Below, in pieces: positions 8,630-16,740 of a DNA stretch of 64,000 bases. The position numbers and the translations under genes are program-made. Position 1 is the stretch's first letter. The number at the start of each line of letters is the position of its first letter. The notes under the pieces were generated by a model. The model searched no databases. It was given only the letters and a program-made list of their open reading frames with translations, and was not told where the DNA came from. This stretch comes from Amycolatopsis pretoriensis (GTDB taxonomy: Bacteria > Actinomycetota > Actinomycetes > Mycobacteriales > Pseudonocardiaceae), in assembly GCF_900107925.1 (NCBI RefSeq), contig NZ_FNUJ01000006.1, forward strand, positions 62,001-126,000, given 5' to 3'.

Positions 8630-10065
8630 TCCGGCGGATCCGCTCGTGGCTCGCCGGGCTGCGGCCCCGGCTGGTCGCCGCGTTCGCGGTCATCATGATC
8701 GTCGGCGCCACCGCCGCGGCCGGCGCGAGCTACGTGTCCGCGCGCAACGCCATCCTGGAGGGCATCCAGGACCAGACGATGCTGAAGCTGCGCGACCAGA
8801 TCGTCGCGTACCTGCCGACCGTGTCGCTGCCGCCGACCCAGGCCACGCTCGACGCGTTCGCGGCCGCGCTCAAGCCCAGCGGCGCGCTGGTCGTCTACCA
8901 CGACCTGCACTCGTCGTCGGGCATGGCGCCGCAGGACGTGCCCGGGGCGCTGCGCGAGGCCGTGGCGACCAGCACGAACATCCAGTTCCAGCGGGTCGAC
9001 ACCCAGGGCTTCCCGATGTTCTTCGTCGGGATCCCGGTGCAGACCGGGTCGGGCCGGACGAGCGGCCTCGAGGTCTACGCGGGGACGCCGCTGGGCCAGC
9101 AGCAGGCCGCGATCGAGGACCTCTCCCGGACGGCGTGGCAGACGGCCGCGCTCGCGCTCCCGTTCGCGGTGGCGGTGGCGCTGCTGGCGGCCCGGCAGGT
9201 GCTGCGGCCGGTGCGCGCGCTGAACACCGCGGCGGACCAGCTCGGCCGCGGCCGGCTCGACGTGCGGCTGCACGTCAAGGGCTCCGACGAGCTCGCGCAG
9301 CTGGTCACGACGTTCAACAACACCGCGGCGGAGCTGGAGCGCACGGTCGGCACGCTGCGCGCGATGGAGGCCGACGCGCGGCGGTTCGTCGCCGACGTCT
9401 CGCACGAGCTGCGGACGCCGCTGGCGGCGATGAACGCGGTCACCGACGTCCTCGACGAGGACGCGGGCCAGCTGCCGGCGGACACCGCGGTGGCCGCGCG
9501 GCTGGTCTCGGCGGAGACGAAACGGCTGACGCGGCTCGTGCAGGACCTGATCGAGATCTCGCGGTTCGACGCCGGGCGGGCCGAGCTCCGCCGGGAGGAG
9601 CTGGACGTCGCCGCCGCGGTCACCGACAGCCTCACCGCACGCGGCTGGGCACCCGGCTCCGAAGACTCCGAAAACTCCACCGTCGTCGCCGACCTGCCGC
9701 CGGGGATCACGGCCGCGCTCGACCGGCGGCGGCTGGACATCGTCGTGGCGAACCTCGTCGGCAACGCGCTGCGGCACGGCGCGCCGCCGGTCGAGGTGGT
9801 GCTGCGGGCCGACGGGGGTGCCGTCGTGCTGACCGTCACCGACCACGGGCCGGGCATCCCGGCCGAGGTGCTGCCCCGGGTCTTCGACCGCTTCGCCAAG
9901 GCGGACACGTCCCGGGCGCGGTCGGAGGGCAGCGGCCTCGGGCTGTCCATCGCGCGCGAGAACGCGCGGCTGCACGGCGGCGACGTCGTCGCGGCCAACA
10001 CCGGTACCGGCGCTCGGTTCGAGCTGCGCCTGCCCCGCGAAGCCCGGTTCGGGGAGGCGCGGTGA
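8626..10065 (+). CDS. sensor histidine kinase with HAMP domain
   Basis: A 479-residue membrane kinase. The first transmembrane helix spans about residues 16-36, then an extracytoplasmic sensor of about 130 residues, and a second helix around 165-188. After these come a HAMP linker, the dimerisation domain with His260 in FVADVSHELRTPL, and a complete ATPase domain (N box LVGNALRHG, G1 DHGPGIP, F box FDRFAKAD, G2 GSGLGLSIA). It starts at GTG 8626 inside the regulator stop codon and ends in a GTGA overlap with the lipoprotein gene, so three proteins are made from one coupled transcript. Confidence 0.95.
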   Translation: MIRRIRSWLAGLRPRLVAAFAVIMIVGATAAAGASYVSARNAILEGIQDQTMLKLRDQIVAYLPTVSLPPTQATLDAFAAALKPSGALVVYHDLHSSSGMAPQDVPGALREAVATSTNIQFQRVDTQGFPMFFVGIPVQTGSGRTSGLEVYAGTPLGQQQAAIEDLSRTAWQTAALALPFAVAVALLAARQVLRPVRALNTAADQLGRGRLDVRLHVKGSDELAQLVTTFNNTAAELERTVGTLRAMEADARRFVADVSHELRTPLAAMNAVTDVLDEDAGQLPADTAVAARLVSAETKRLTRLVQDLIEISRFDAGRAELRREELDVAAAVTDSLTARGWAPGSEDSENSTVVADLPPGITAALDRRRLDIVVANLVGNALRHGAPPVEVVLRADGGAVVLTVTDHGPGIPAEVLPRVFDRFAKADTSRARSEGSGLGLSIARENARLHGGDVVAANTGTGARFELRLPREARFGEAR

Positions 10066-10550
10066 AGAAGCTCCTCGTCCTGGCCGTGGTGCTGCTGGTG
10101 AGCGCGTGCGGCGTCAAGCCGACCGGGGTCGTCCCGGCCGGACCGGCGCCGACGCTGCGCAACCCCGGCAACCCGGGCCGCGACGCCGAAATGGTGCTCT
10201 ACTTCGTCCTCGACGGACGGACGGCCCCGGTGACGCGCCCGATCGTCGACGGGAGGGACGCCGAAGCGGCCTTGTCGACGCTGCTGGACGGACCGACCGA
10301 AGCCGAGCGGTCCGACGGGTACCTGACCGACCTGCCACGCCGGGCCGGATCGATCGGGCTGGCGCCCGGGACGCCCGCGACGATCACTGTTTCGTTCCCG
10401 CTGAAGCCCGTCGGCGCGCTCGGGGTCAACCAGCTGGTCTGCACGGCGTTCGCGGCGCTGGCGGCCGAGGGCCGGTACCCGGCCGAGGGCACGATCGCCG
10501 TCTCCGGGCCGGACGTCCAGCTGCCCTACCAGGCGTGCCAGGCGTCCTGA
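10062..10550 (+). CDS. lipoprotein with GerMN-like domain, partner of the two-component system
   Basis: A 162-residue protein with a lipoprotein signal: two lysines, a hydrophobic run and a lipobox LVSAC with Cys16 as the lipidated residue. The rest is about 145 residues with EAALSTLLDGPTEAERSDGYLTDLP, which resembles one GerMN repeat as found in LpqB and spore GerM proteins. It is the last gene of the regulator-kinase operon and is coupled by GTGA overlap, so it probably modulates the kinase sensor domain outside the membrane, as LpqB and CseA do. That role is inferred from gene order. Confidence 0.82.
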   Translation: MKKLLVLAVVLLVSACGVKPTGVVPAGPAPTLRNPGNPGRDAEMVLYFVLDGRTAPVTRPIVDGRDAEAALSTLLDGPTEAERSDGYLTDLPRRAGSIGLAPGTPATITVSFPLKPVGALGVNQLVCTAFAALAAEGRYPAEGTIAVSGPDVQLPYQACQAS

Positions 10551-10557
10551 CCGCTGT

Positions 10558-11307
10558 CTACTGTGGACGCACGGTCGCCGAGGCGACGAAGATCGGGACG
10601 GCCAGGAAGAACCGGCCGGCGCCGGCGCGCGCGGACTGCTCCCCCAGCCAGGCTTCGAGCTGGGCGTCCGTCGCGACACCGGCTTCCCGGGCCGCGGCGG
10701 CGAGGCCGTCGAGCAGGGGCCGGAAGCCGCCGTCGGTGTCGACGACCGTCCGGACTTCGACGGCGACCTCGGTGAACCCGGCGTCGACGAGCAGGGTCCG
10801 GTACTGCCGGGCCGCCCGGGGGCCGGCGATGGTGTCGGCGCGGGCGTGGACGATCGCGCGGGTCAGCGCCGGGGAGTCCGAGTCGAGGACGATCGTGTCC
10901 CAGTCCTGCCCGCACAGCACGATCCGGCCGCCGGGCGCCAGCACTCGCCGGGCTTCCGCGACGGCGGCCGCCGGATCGGCGAGTTCGTGCAGCACTTTGT
11001 CGGCGCGGTAGCCGCGGAACTCGCCGTCGGCGAACGGCAGCCGGAGCACATCGGCTTCGACGAACTCCGCCGGCGCAGCCGACCCGCGTGTCCGGGCCGC
11101 GGCGAGCATCCGCGGGTCGAGATCCGCGCCCACCGCACGCACCCCGCGGGCGCACAGCTCCGCGACCGCCCGGCCCCCGCCGCAGCCGACGTCCAGCACC
11201 CGGTCACCCGGGCCGCAGCGCAACAGCTCGTACGTCGCTTCGCGCAGCTCCCCCGCTCCCGGCAATCCATCCACCAGGTCGAGGCGAGCCAGCAGCTCGG
11301 AACTCAT
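10558..11307 (-). CDS. SAM-dependent class I methyltransferase, predicted SoxR target
   Basis: A 249-residue methyltransferase. The SAM-binding motif VLDVGCGGGRAVAEL lies near residues 37-51, followed by the acidic GADLDP and the post-motif VEADVLRLPFADGEF. The fold is the UbiE/Methyltransf_11 type; the substrate is unknown. The ATG at 11307 is chosen over the one at 11316, because a MerR-type promoter with -10 at 11315-11320 places the transcript start at about 11308, making this message leaderless or nearly so. A SoxR-box-like palindrome at 11324-11341 lies within that promoter. Methylation of a redox-cycling quinone or phenazine is a reasonable but unproven role. Confidence 0.85.
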   Translation of the reverse strand: MSSELLARLDLVDGLPGAGELREATYELLRCGPGDRVLDVGCGGGRAVAELCARGVRAVGADLDPRMLAAARTRGSAAPAEFVEADVLRLPFADGEFRGYRADKVLHELADPAAAVAEARRVLAPGGRIVLCGQDWDTIVLDSDSPALTRAIVHARADTIAGPRAARQYRTLLVDAGFTEVAVEVRTVVDTDGGFRPLLDGLAAAAREAGVATDAQLEAWLGEQSARAGAGRFFLAVPIFVASATVRPQ

Positions 11308-11314
11308 GCCCGCC

Positions 11315-11345
11315 ATCGTCGGCCTTCAAGTGCACGTGAAGTCAA
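11315..11345 (-). promoter_or_regulatory. SoxR-type promoter and box of the methyltransferase gene
   Basis: Read on the minus strand: -35 TTGACT (11340-11345), a 19-bp spacer, and -10 GACGAT (11315-11320). The long spacer is the hallmark of MerR-family promoters, which need the regulator to untwist the DNA. The spacer holds an 18-bp near-palindrome, plus strand CTTCAAGTGCACGTGAAG (11324-11341, one mismatched pair). It follows the published SoxR box CCTCAAG-N4-CTTGAGG closely. Confidence 0.75.
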
Positions 11346-11935
11346 GCTCCGGGGTACGGCCGGACCTCCCGCGCCGCCAGCAGCGACCGCGCCCACCAGT
11401 CCAGCTGGTCGAGCATCGCCTTCGCCGCGGTTGCCGCGGCTTCGTCGGTCGGGGTGCCGTCCGGGCCGAAGCGCGTGCGGGCGCCGTGGAAGCTGACCGT
11501 CTCGCGGATCGTGACCGCGTGGAGCTCGGCGAAGACCGCCCGCAGGTGCTCGACCGCGCGCAGGCCGCCCGACATCCCGCCGTACGAAACGAACGCGACC
11601 GGCTTGGCCGCCCACTCCGTGCGGTGCCAGTCGATCGCGTTCTTCAGCGAGGCCGGGTAGCTGTGGTTGTACTCCGGGGTGACCACGACGAACGCGTCGG
11701 CCGCTGCCAGCCGCGGCGTCACCTTCGCCACCTCGGCGACGACCGCCGGGGGTGGCGTCGCGCCGAAGGCCGGCAGCACCATCGGCAGGTCGGGTTCGGC
11801 CAGGTCGACCACGTCGACGGTGAACCCGCCGTGCTCGCCCGCGACGCCGGCCAGCCAGTCCGCGACCACCGGGCCGAACCGTCCTTCCCGGACACTTCCC
11901 ACGATCACCGCGACCCGCACGGGTGCTTCGCGCAC
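11342..11935 (-). CDS. NADPH-dependent FMN reductase, predicted SoxR target
   Basis: A 197-residue flavodoxin-like reductase. The FMN phosphate loop VGSVREGRFG is at about residues 12-21, and the isoalloxazine contacts are TPEYNHSYPASLKNAIDW (about 85-102) and SYGGMSGG. Enzymes of this family reduce quinones, chromate or azo compounds with NADPH. The GTG start has AGGAGG four bases upstream. It is divergent from soxR across a perfect SoxR box; NADPH-dependent reductases are established SoxR targets in Streptomyces, so induction by redox-cycling compounds is expected. Confidence 0.92.
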   Translation of the reverse strand: MREAPVRVAVIVGSVREGRFGPVVADWLAGVAGEHGGFTVDVVDLAEPDLPMVLPAFGATPPPAVVAEVAKVTPRLAAADAFVVVTPEYNHSYPASLKNAIDWHRTEWAAKPVAFVSYGGMSGGLRAVEHLRAVFAELHAVTIRETVSFHGARTRFGPDGTPTDEAAATAAKAMLDQLDWWARSLLAAREVRPYPGA

Positions 11936-11975
11936 ACTTCCTCCTTGGCACAGCGGCGTTGTTGCCGTCCGGGCC

Positions 11976-12006
11976 AGGATCAGACTTCAAGCTCGCTTGA
12001 AGTCAA
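11976..12006 (-). promoter_or_regulatory. SoxR-type promoter and box between FMN reductase and soxR
   Basis: Minus strand: -35 TTGACT (12001-12006), a 19-bp spacer, and -10 GATCCT (11976-11981), giving a leader of about 34 bases before the reductase GTG. The core CTTCAAGCTCGCTTGAAG (11985-12002) is an 18-bp inverted repeat. It extends to a perfect 10+10 repeat with a 2-bp centre at 11983-12004. The architecture and -35 are the same as at 11315-11345. The same box probably also governs soxR itself on the other strand. Confidence 0.85.
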
Positions 12007-12033
12007 GCACGCGCCTGTGGTTGGCTGGGAAGC

Positions 12034-12513
12034 ATGGTGAACGCCACAGCCCGGACGCTGCCCGACCTGAGCGTCGGCGAACTCTCGCGGCGCAGCGGGG
12101 TGCCCGCGTCGGCCCTGCGGTTCTACGAGGACGAAGGCCTCATCCGCAGCCGCCGCACCGCCGGCAACCAGCGTCGTTACTGTCGCGACGCGCTACGGCG
12201 GGTGACCTTCATCCGGATGTCGCAGCGGGTCGGCATGCCGCTGTCGGCGATCCGGGAGGTGCTCGCGCTCCTGCCCGACGACCGCACGCCGACCCGGGCC
12301 GACTGGGCGCGGATCTCCAAGTGCTGGCAGGAAGATCTCACCGCGCGGATCCGCCAGATGGAACAGCTGCGCGACCAGCTCACCGACTGCATCGGCTGCG
12401 GGTGCATGTCGCTGGCCAAGTGCCGGCTCGCCAACCCGGGCGACCAGCTCGGCGCCGACGGGCCCGGCCCGCAGCGCCTCGCCGACCACCGCGGCGACGG
12501 CTACGAGGACTAG
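12034..12513 (+). CDS. soxR: redox-sensitive transcriptional activator SoxR
   Basis: A 159-residue MerR-family regulator. The N-terminal winged helix (about 11-80) reads LSVGELSRRSGVPASALRFYEDEGLI, followed by a long dimerisation helix (about 85-118). The four cysteines of the [2Fe-2S] cluster are Cys119, Cys122, Cys124 and Cys130 in CIGCGCMSLAKC. This is the defining CxxCxCxxxxxC motif of SoxR. Actinobacterial SoxR responds mainly to redox-active metabolites rather than controlling soxS, which fits the adjacent reductase and methyltransferase with SoxR boxes. Its 3' end overlaps the converging DinB gene by four bases. Confidence 0.96.
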   Translation: MVNATARTLPDLSVGELSRRSGVPASALRFYEDEGLIRSRRTAGNQRRYCRDALRRVTFIRMSQRVGMPLSAIREVLALLPDDRTPTRADWARISKCWQEDLTARIRQMEQLRDQLTDCIGCGCMSLAKCRLANPGDQLGADGPGPQRLADHRGDGYED

Positions 12514-13019
12514 CGGCGCTCCAGCACGCCGCGGACGAACATCGCCTGCCCGGCGTGCTGGATGTCGTCGTCGAGGACGCTCACCAGCCGCACGCCGAGG
12601 GTCACCGGCGGGTCCCACGCCTCGTCGACGACCCGGTCGAGTGCCGTGTCGTCGACGTTTTCGAGGTACCGGACGGTCTGGTCGTGCACGGCGTCGTAGT
12701 AGCCGGTGAGCAACACGGGATCGTCGACCCGGACCGCCTCGACGTCGGCCGGGCGGTGCCCGTAGCCGGTGTCGCCCGCGGGGAACGGGAGGCCGAAGCG
12801 CGAAAGCCAGTCCTGGCCGGTCCACACCTGCTCGGTCCCGGCCACGTCCGCGACGTGGTCGTCCTGGACCCGGGTCAGGTGCCACACCAGCCAGGCGATC
12901 GAGTTGGCCTCGTCGTCGAGCCGGGTCCGGAGCTGCTCGGCGGTGAGCCCTTCCACCGCCGCGTGCACGTTCTCCCGGACCCGGCCGAACCCGTCGACGA
13001 GCAGATCGGCCACGTTCAT
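12510..13019 (-). CDS. DinB-fold / mycothiol-dependent enzyme superfamily protein (DUF664-like)
   Basis: A 169-residue four-helix-bundle protein. Metal-ligand histidines of the DinB fold are visible at WLVWHLTRVQDDHV and in DDDIQHAGQAMF near the C-terminus. In actinobacteria this family often uses mycothiol for conjugation or isomerisation. The inner ATG at 13019 is chosen because GGGAGG lies six bases upstream; the longer start at 13049 lacks a site. Its closeness to soxR may hint at a thiol-stress role, but the two genes converge, so co-regulation is not shown. Confidence 0.8.
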   Translation of the reverse strand: MNVADLLVDGFGRVRENVHAAVEGLTAEQLRTRLDDEANSIAWLVWHLTRVQDDHVADVAGTEQVWTGQDWLSRFGLPFPAGDTGYGHRPADVEAVRVDDPVLLTGYYDAVHDQTVRYLENVDDTALDRVVDEAWDPPVTLGVRLVSVLDDDIQHAGQAMFVRGVLERR

Positions 13020-13105
13020 CGGCTGCCTCCCGTTGCTGAACCCGTTCACCGGCGTGCTACCCGATCATGCCCGCCGGCAAACGGGTCCCGCTAGCGGAGC
13101 CGAAC

Positions 13106-13672
13106 CTAGCGCGGCAGCAGCTGGTCGAAGAACGAGCGGTAGCGGCGCAGCGCGATCCGCAGTTCCTCGGTGGCCGGTTCCCCTTGCTGCCACTGGGCTT
13201 CCAGGTCGCCCTTGTGCTCGGCGAACGTCGTGGCCAGCGCGCTGATCACGGCGGCGACGAGCTCGTCCGCCTGCTGCACGGCCTGCTTCGGGTCGTCGAC
13301 GAAGCCGGTCTGCACGTTCTGCCAGCGGTCGCGGAACCCGGTGACCTTGTCCTCGTCGATGAGCGGCGGGGTCTCCACGTCGCCGCCCGACTGCGCCGGG
13401 GTGGTCGCCGCGGCGGTGCCGGCGGTGTCCGGTCCCGCCGAAGCGGAAGCCAGGTCGGCGGTGCTCAGGTTCTGGTCGGTGCCGTGGTCCACGCCGGTCC
13501 CGCGGTCCGTGTCGGTGCCGCGGTCCAGGTCGGTGCCGCGGTCCACGTCGGTGCCCGCCTCGCGGAACTCGGTCCGCTCCTGGTCGGGGACGTCCGCGGT
13601 GCCGTCACGGGCGTCGTCGCGGGCGAAGTCGTCGTCGTGGTCGGTGCCGTGCCGCGTCAGGTGCTCGGTCAT
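13106..13672 (-). CDS. unknown soluble protein, Asp/Gly/Thr-rich N-terminus, paralogue of the upstream gene
   Basis: A 188-residue protein with no named family. Residues 1-60 are highly charged and contain a short imperfect repeat (VDRGTD, LDRGTD, TDRGTG, VDHGTD). After an Ala/Thr/Pro linker, residues 112-188 form a helical domain (DRWQNVQTGFVDDPKQAVQQADELV ends the first helix; LRRYRSFFDQLL closes it). The same domain is present in the membrane-anchored protein encoded just upstream, so the pair arose by duplication. The ATG at 13672 has GGAGG upstream and lies two bases after the previous stop, so the genes are cotranscribed. Confidence 0.72.
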   Translation of the reverse strand: MTEHLTRHGTDHDDDFARDDARDGTADVPDQERTEFREAGTDVDRGTDLDRGTDTDRGTGVDHGTDQNLSTADLASASAGPDTAGTAAATTPAQSGGDVETPPLIDEDKVTGFRDRWQNVQTGFVDDPKQAVQQADELVAAVISALATTFAEHKGDLEAQWQQGEPATEELRIALRRYRSFFDQLLPR

Positions 13673-13674
13673 GG

Positions 13675-14376
13675 TCAGCGTCCTCCGTTCCACTCGGTCC
13701 GCGGCTGCGCGGACGCCTGGTGTTCTTCCTTGACGGTGTCGCGCCGGTCGGCGACGTCGTGGTCGTGACCGTTCCGGCGGTCGTGGTGGTCCTGGTCGTG
13801 GTCGCGGTCCCGATCGTGGTCGCGGTCCCGGTCGTGGTGCTCGTCGTCGGCACCGTCGGTCAGCAAGTCCTCGAAGACCGTGCGGTAGCGCACCATCGCG
13901 TCGCGCAGGTCCTCAGTGGACGCCCCGTCCCGCTTCTGCTGCGTGGTGTGCGCGGCGCGGTAGTGCTCCAGCGTCTTCGCGTGCCGCACCGAAAGGTCGT
14001 TCACCTGCTGCTCGTAGCCCTCGGTCGGGTACCCGCGTTCACCCATCAGCGCCACGAGGAGCCGGTCGGCTTCGCTGACCGCTTCGGTCGGCTGGTCGAC
14101 GAACTTTTCCTGCACCTGCGCCCATTCCCGGGCGTAGCGCTCGCGCGCCGACGCCGACAGCGGGCGGATGTCGAGCTCCTTGTGCCGGCGCTCGCGCTCG
14201 GCGAGTTCCCGTTGCGCCGCACGGGGGTTGTCACTCTCCTTGACGACCCGCTCGTACTCCGGGCCGAACCTCTGCTGCAGCCGCTTCCGCTGCATCTCTT
14301 GCGTCACAAGCCAAATCACGGCGCCGAGCACCGCGACGGCCACGACGACGATCACGACGATCAGCCATGTGGGCAT
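13675..14376 (-). CDS. unknown membrane-anchored protein with His/Asp-rich tail
   Basis: A 233-residue protein with one N-terminal transmembrane helix (residues 4-25), then a charged cytoplasmic coiled-coil-like segment. Residues 85-175 match the downstream paralogue (REWAQVQEKFVDQPTEAVSEADRLL and AMVRYRTVFEDLL). The last 60 residues are rich in His, Asp and Arg with DRDHDRDRDHD-type repeats, which could bind divalent metal or act as a flexible polyelectrolyte. The fold is unknown. The gene is first in a two-gene operon, about 240 bases from the divergent SDR genes. Confidence 0.75.
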   Translation of the reverse strand: MPTWLIVVIVVVAVAVLGAVIWLVTQEMQRKRLQQRFGPEYERVVKESDNPRAAQRELAERERRHKELDIRPLSASARERYAREWAQVQEKFVDQPTEAVSEADRLLVALMGERGYPTEGYEQQVNDLSVRHAKTLEHYRAAHTTQQKRDGASTEDLRDAMVRYRTVFEDLLTDGADDEHHDRDRDHDRDRDHDQDHHDRRNGHDHDVADRRDTVKEEHQASAQPRTEWNGGR

Positions 14377-14614
14377 TGCGCAAACTCCTTCACGGATGTC
14401 GCCCCCGACGCGACCGGGTTGCCCGCTACCCGGGAGCCGAAAACCGTGTTCATCCGCGATTCGGCCGACCGGCCGCGTGGATACCGCCGGATGCCGAGGT
14501 CGACCGGCGGTGTAACGACGATAACAAAGAATGACTAGCGACGTTACCCCGAGAGTGCTATCGTCGATAACAGCAAGGCGGAATCAGCGTTATGGAGCAG
14601 GAAGAAGGGCACCG

Positions 14615-15355
14615 ATGAGCACCACCACACCCCGCGTCGCGATCGTCACCGGCGGCTCCCGCGGCATCGGCCGCCAGGTCGCCGAGCGCCTGGCCGCCGA
14701 CGGCATGGCCGTCGTCGTCAACTACGCCGGCAACGAGAAGGAGGCCCAGGCCGCCGTCGACGCCATCACCGGTCGCGGTGGCCAGGCGATCGCCGTCCGC
14801 GCCGACGTCGCCGAACCCGCCCAGGTCGCGGAGCTGTTCGACACCGCGGAGGCCACCTACGGCGGCGTCGACGTCGTCGCCCACCTGGCCGGCGTGATGA
14901 ACGCGCCGACGCCGATCGCCGACACCGACTTCGAGGTCCTCGACCGGGTGCACCGCACCAACATCCGCGGCACCTTCGCGGTCGCCCAGCAGGCCGCGAA
15001 GCGGGTGCGCGACGGCGGCGCGGTCATCACGACGTCGACCTCGGTGCTCGGCCTGAACCTGCCCGGTTACGGCATCTACAACGCCACCAAGGGTGCGGTC
15101 GAGGCGATCACCATGATCCTGGCGCGCGAGCTGCGCGGCCGCGACATCACCGTCAACACGGTCGCACCCGGCCCGACGGCGACCGCACTGTTCCTCGACG
15201 GCAAGGACGAGGAGACCATCGACCGGATGGCCAAGCAGCCGCCGCTGGAGCGGCTCGGCAAGCCGGAGGACATCGCCGAGGTCGTCGCGTTCCTCGCCGG
15301 TCCGGCCCGCTGGGTCAACGGCCAGGTGCTGCGCGCCAACGGCGGAATCGTCTGA
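14615..15355 (+). CDS. short-chain dehydrogenase/reductase (classical SDR)
   Basis: A 246-residue classical SDR. NADP-binding TGGSRGIG is at 12-19, NYAG follows beta-2, NNAG is replaced by HLAGVMNAP, the catalytic Ser lies in TSTSVLG, and the YGIYNATKG motif supplies Tyr and Lys. The C-terminal GQVLRANGG is the usual FabG-like ending. The inner ATG at 14615 is chosen because homology begins immediately after it and GAAGAAGG precedes it. It forms an operon with a second SDR 11 bases downstream. Upstream 14505-14575 contains two GATAAC-containing phrases with partial dyad symmetry that may be a regulator site. Confidence 0.9.
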   Translation: MSTTTPRVAIVTGGSRGIGRQVAERLAADGMAVVVNYAGNEKEAQAAVDAITGRGGQAIAVRADVAEPAQVAELFDTAEATYGGVDVVAHLAGVMNAPTPIADTDFEVLDRVHRTNIRGTFAVAQQAAKRVRDGGAVITTSTSVLGLNLPGYGIYNATKGAVEAITMILARELRGRDITVNTVAPGPTATALFLDGKDEETIDRMAKQPPLERLGKPEDIAEVVAFLAGPARWVNGQVLRANGGIV

Positions 15356-15366
15356 GGGGGACGGCC

Positions 15367-16263
15367 ATGATCATCGTCGTCACCGGCGCCTCCAGCGGGA
15401 TCGGCGCCCTCTCCGCCCGGGCGCTGGCCCGCGCCGGGCACACCGTCTACGCGGGCATGCGCGCCACCACCGGCCGCAACGCGCCCCAGGTCGAAGCCGC
15501 CGCCGCGTACGCGAAGGAACACGGCGTCGACCTGCGGAGCGTCGACCTCGACGTCGCCAGTCAGGACTCGGCGGACGCCGCCATCGAGCGGATCGTGGCC
15601 GAGCAGGGCCGGCTGGACGTCGTCGTGCACAACGCCGGACACATGGTGCTCGGCCCGGCCGAGGCGTTCACGCCGGAGCAGCTCGCGCAGCTCTACGACA
15701 CCAACGCGATCGGCACCCAGCGCGTCAACCGCGCCGCGCTCCCCCACCTGCGCGCCCAGGGCGACGGGCTGCTGGTGTGGGTGTCGAGCAGCAGCGTCCG
15801 CGGCGGCACCCCGCCCTACCTGGCGCCCTACTTCGCGGCGAAGGCCGCGATGGACAGCCTCGCGGTCAGCTACGCCGCCGAGGTGGCGCGCTTCGGGATC
15901 GACACCACGATCGTCGTGCCGGGCGCCTTCACCGCGGGCACCAACCACTTCCCGAACTCGGGACACCCGGCCGACGAGGCTGTCGCGAAGGCCTACGAAG
16001 AGCGCTACGCGGGCCTGACCGACCACGTCGCGGCGAAGCTGGCCGAGATCACCCCGGCGGACGCGGACGTCGCCGTCGTCGCCGACGAGCTGGCCCGGGT
16101 GGTCGACCTGCCCAAGGGGAGACGGCCGTTCCGGGTGCACGTCGACCCGGCCGACGACGGCGGGTGGCTGGTCGCCGAGGTCGGCGACCGGATCCGGAGC
16201 GAGTTCCTGCGCCGGATCGACCTGGCCGACCTGCTCAGCCCGGCGGCCGGCGGAACCGGGTGA
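15367..16263 (+). CDS. short-chain dehydrogenase/reductase, extended C-terminus
   Basis: A 298-residue SDR. The cofactor motif TGASSGIG (6-13), the HNAGHMVLGP segment, catalytic Ser in VSSSSVRGG and Tyr-Lys in YFAAKAAM are all present; the active-site Tyr is in PYFAAK. The C-terminal 70 residues (LAEITPADADVAVVADEL onward) are longer than in the upstream SDR and resemble SDRs acting on bulkier carbonyls. It is the second gene of the pair, preceded by GAGGGGGACGGCC. Its last 29 bases overlap the converging DUF6314 gene. Confidence 0.88.
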   Translation: MIIVVTGASSGIGALSARALARAGHTVYAGMRATTGRNAPQVEAAAAYAKEHGVDLRSVDLDVASQDSADAAIERIVAEQGRLDVVVHNAGHMVLGPAEAFTPEQLAQLYDTNAIGTQRVNRAALPHLRAQGDGLLVWVSSSSVRGGTPPYLAPYFAAKAAMDSLAVSYAAEVARFGIDTTIVVPGAFTAGTNHFPNSGHPADEAVAKAYEERYAGLTDHVAAKLAEITPADADVAVVADELARVVDLPKGRRPFRVHVDPADDGGWLVAEVGDRIRSEFLRRIDLADLLSPAAGGTG

Positions 16264-16672
16264 CGATCACGTGGTCCTTCGCCGGCCCGCGGACCGCCCA
16301 CTCCTGCCGCCAGCGGCGCGCGTCGAGCACGCGGTAGCTCCCGCGGTAGAAGTCGTCGCGGCAGGGGTGGTCCGCGTCCCAGTGCCCGGCACGCAGGTCG
16401 ACGGCGTGGAAGAACCCGCCGTGGTCGAAGTGCACGTCGGCACGGCCGGGCGCGGTGGGCCGGTAGTGCAGCTCGCGGGTGACCGGGCCGGTGTACCCGC
16501 CGAGCCGCAGTTCGCCGGCTTCGCGGTAGACGAGGACGCCGTCCTCCTCGGAGAAGACGGCGGTGCCGGTGACGTCCCCGGCCGGATCGCCTTCGGCGGT
16601 GCGGATTTCCCGGTCGAACCGCCACTCGCCCGCGAAATGCGCGGCGAGATCGGGAACCGGCCAGTACTCCAC
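16235..16672 (-). CDS. DUF6314 family protein
   Basis: A 145-residue predicted beta-rich single-domain protein. HFAGEWRFDREI at the start, GELRLGGYTGPVTRELHY in the middle and HPCRDDFYRGSYRVL with WRQEWAVRGPAKDH at the end are the pattern I associate with DUF6314, a lipocalin-like family of unknown function in bacteria and plants. No signal peptide is visible. It converges on the SDR operon with overlap and is divergent from recQ across 68 bases. Confidence 0.75.
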   Translation of the reverse strand: MEYWPVPDLAAHFAGEWRFDREIRTAEGDPAGDVTGTAVFSEEDGVLVYREAGELRLGGYTGPVTRELHYRPTAPGRADVHFDHGGFFHAVDLRAGHWDADHPCRDDFYRGSYRVLDARRWRQEWAVRGPAKDHVIVTRFRRPPG

Positions 16673-16740
16673 GTGCCCAGTGTGCCACCCCGCGGCGGGC
16701 CGGGCCGGAACTGTCGGACCCCCGCTCTATAGTCGGCCGG

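Noticed and set aside
14505..14590. Operator for the SDR operon (GATAAC phrases, near-palindrome TATCGTCGATA)
   Set aside because: Symmetry is imperfect and no regulator gene is adjacent; kept only as a remark in the SDR entry.
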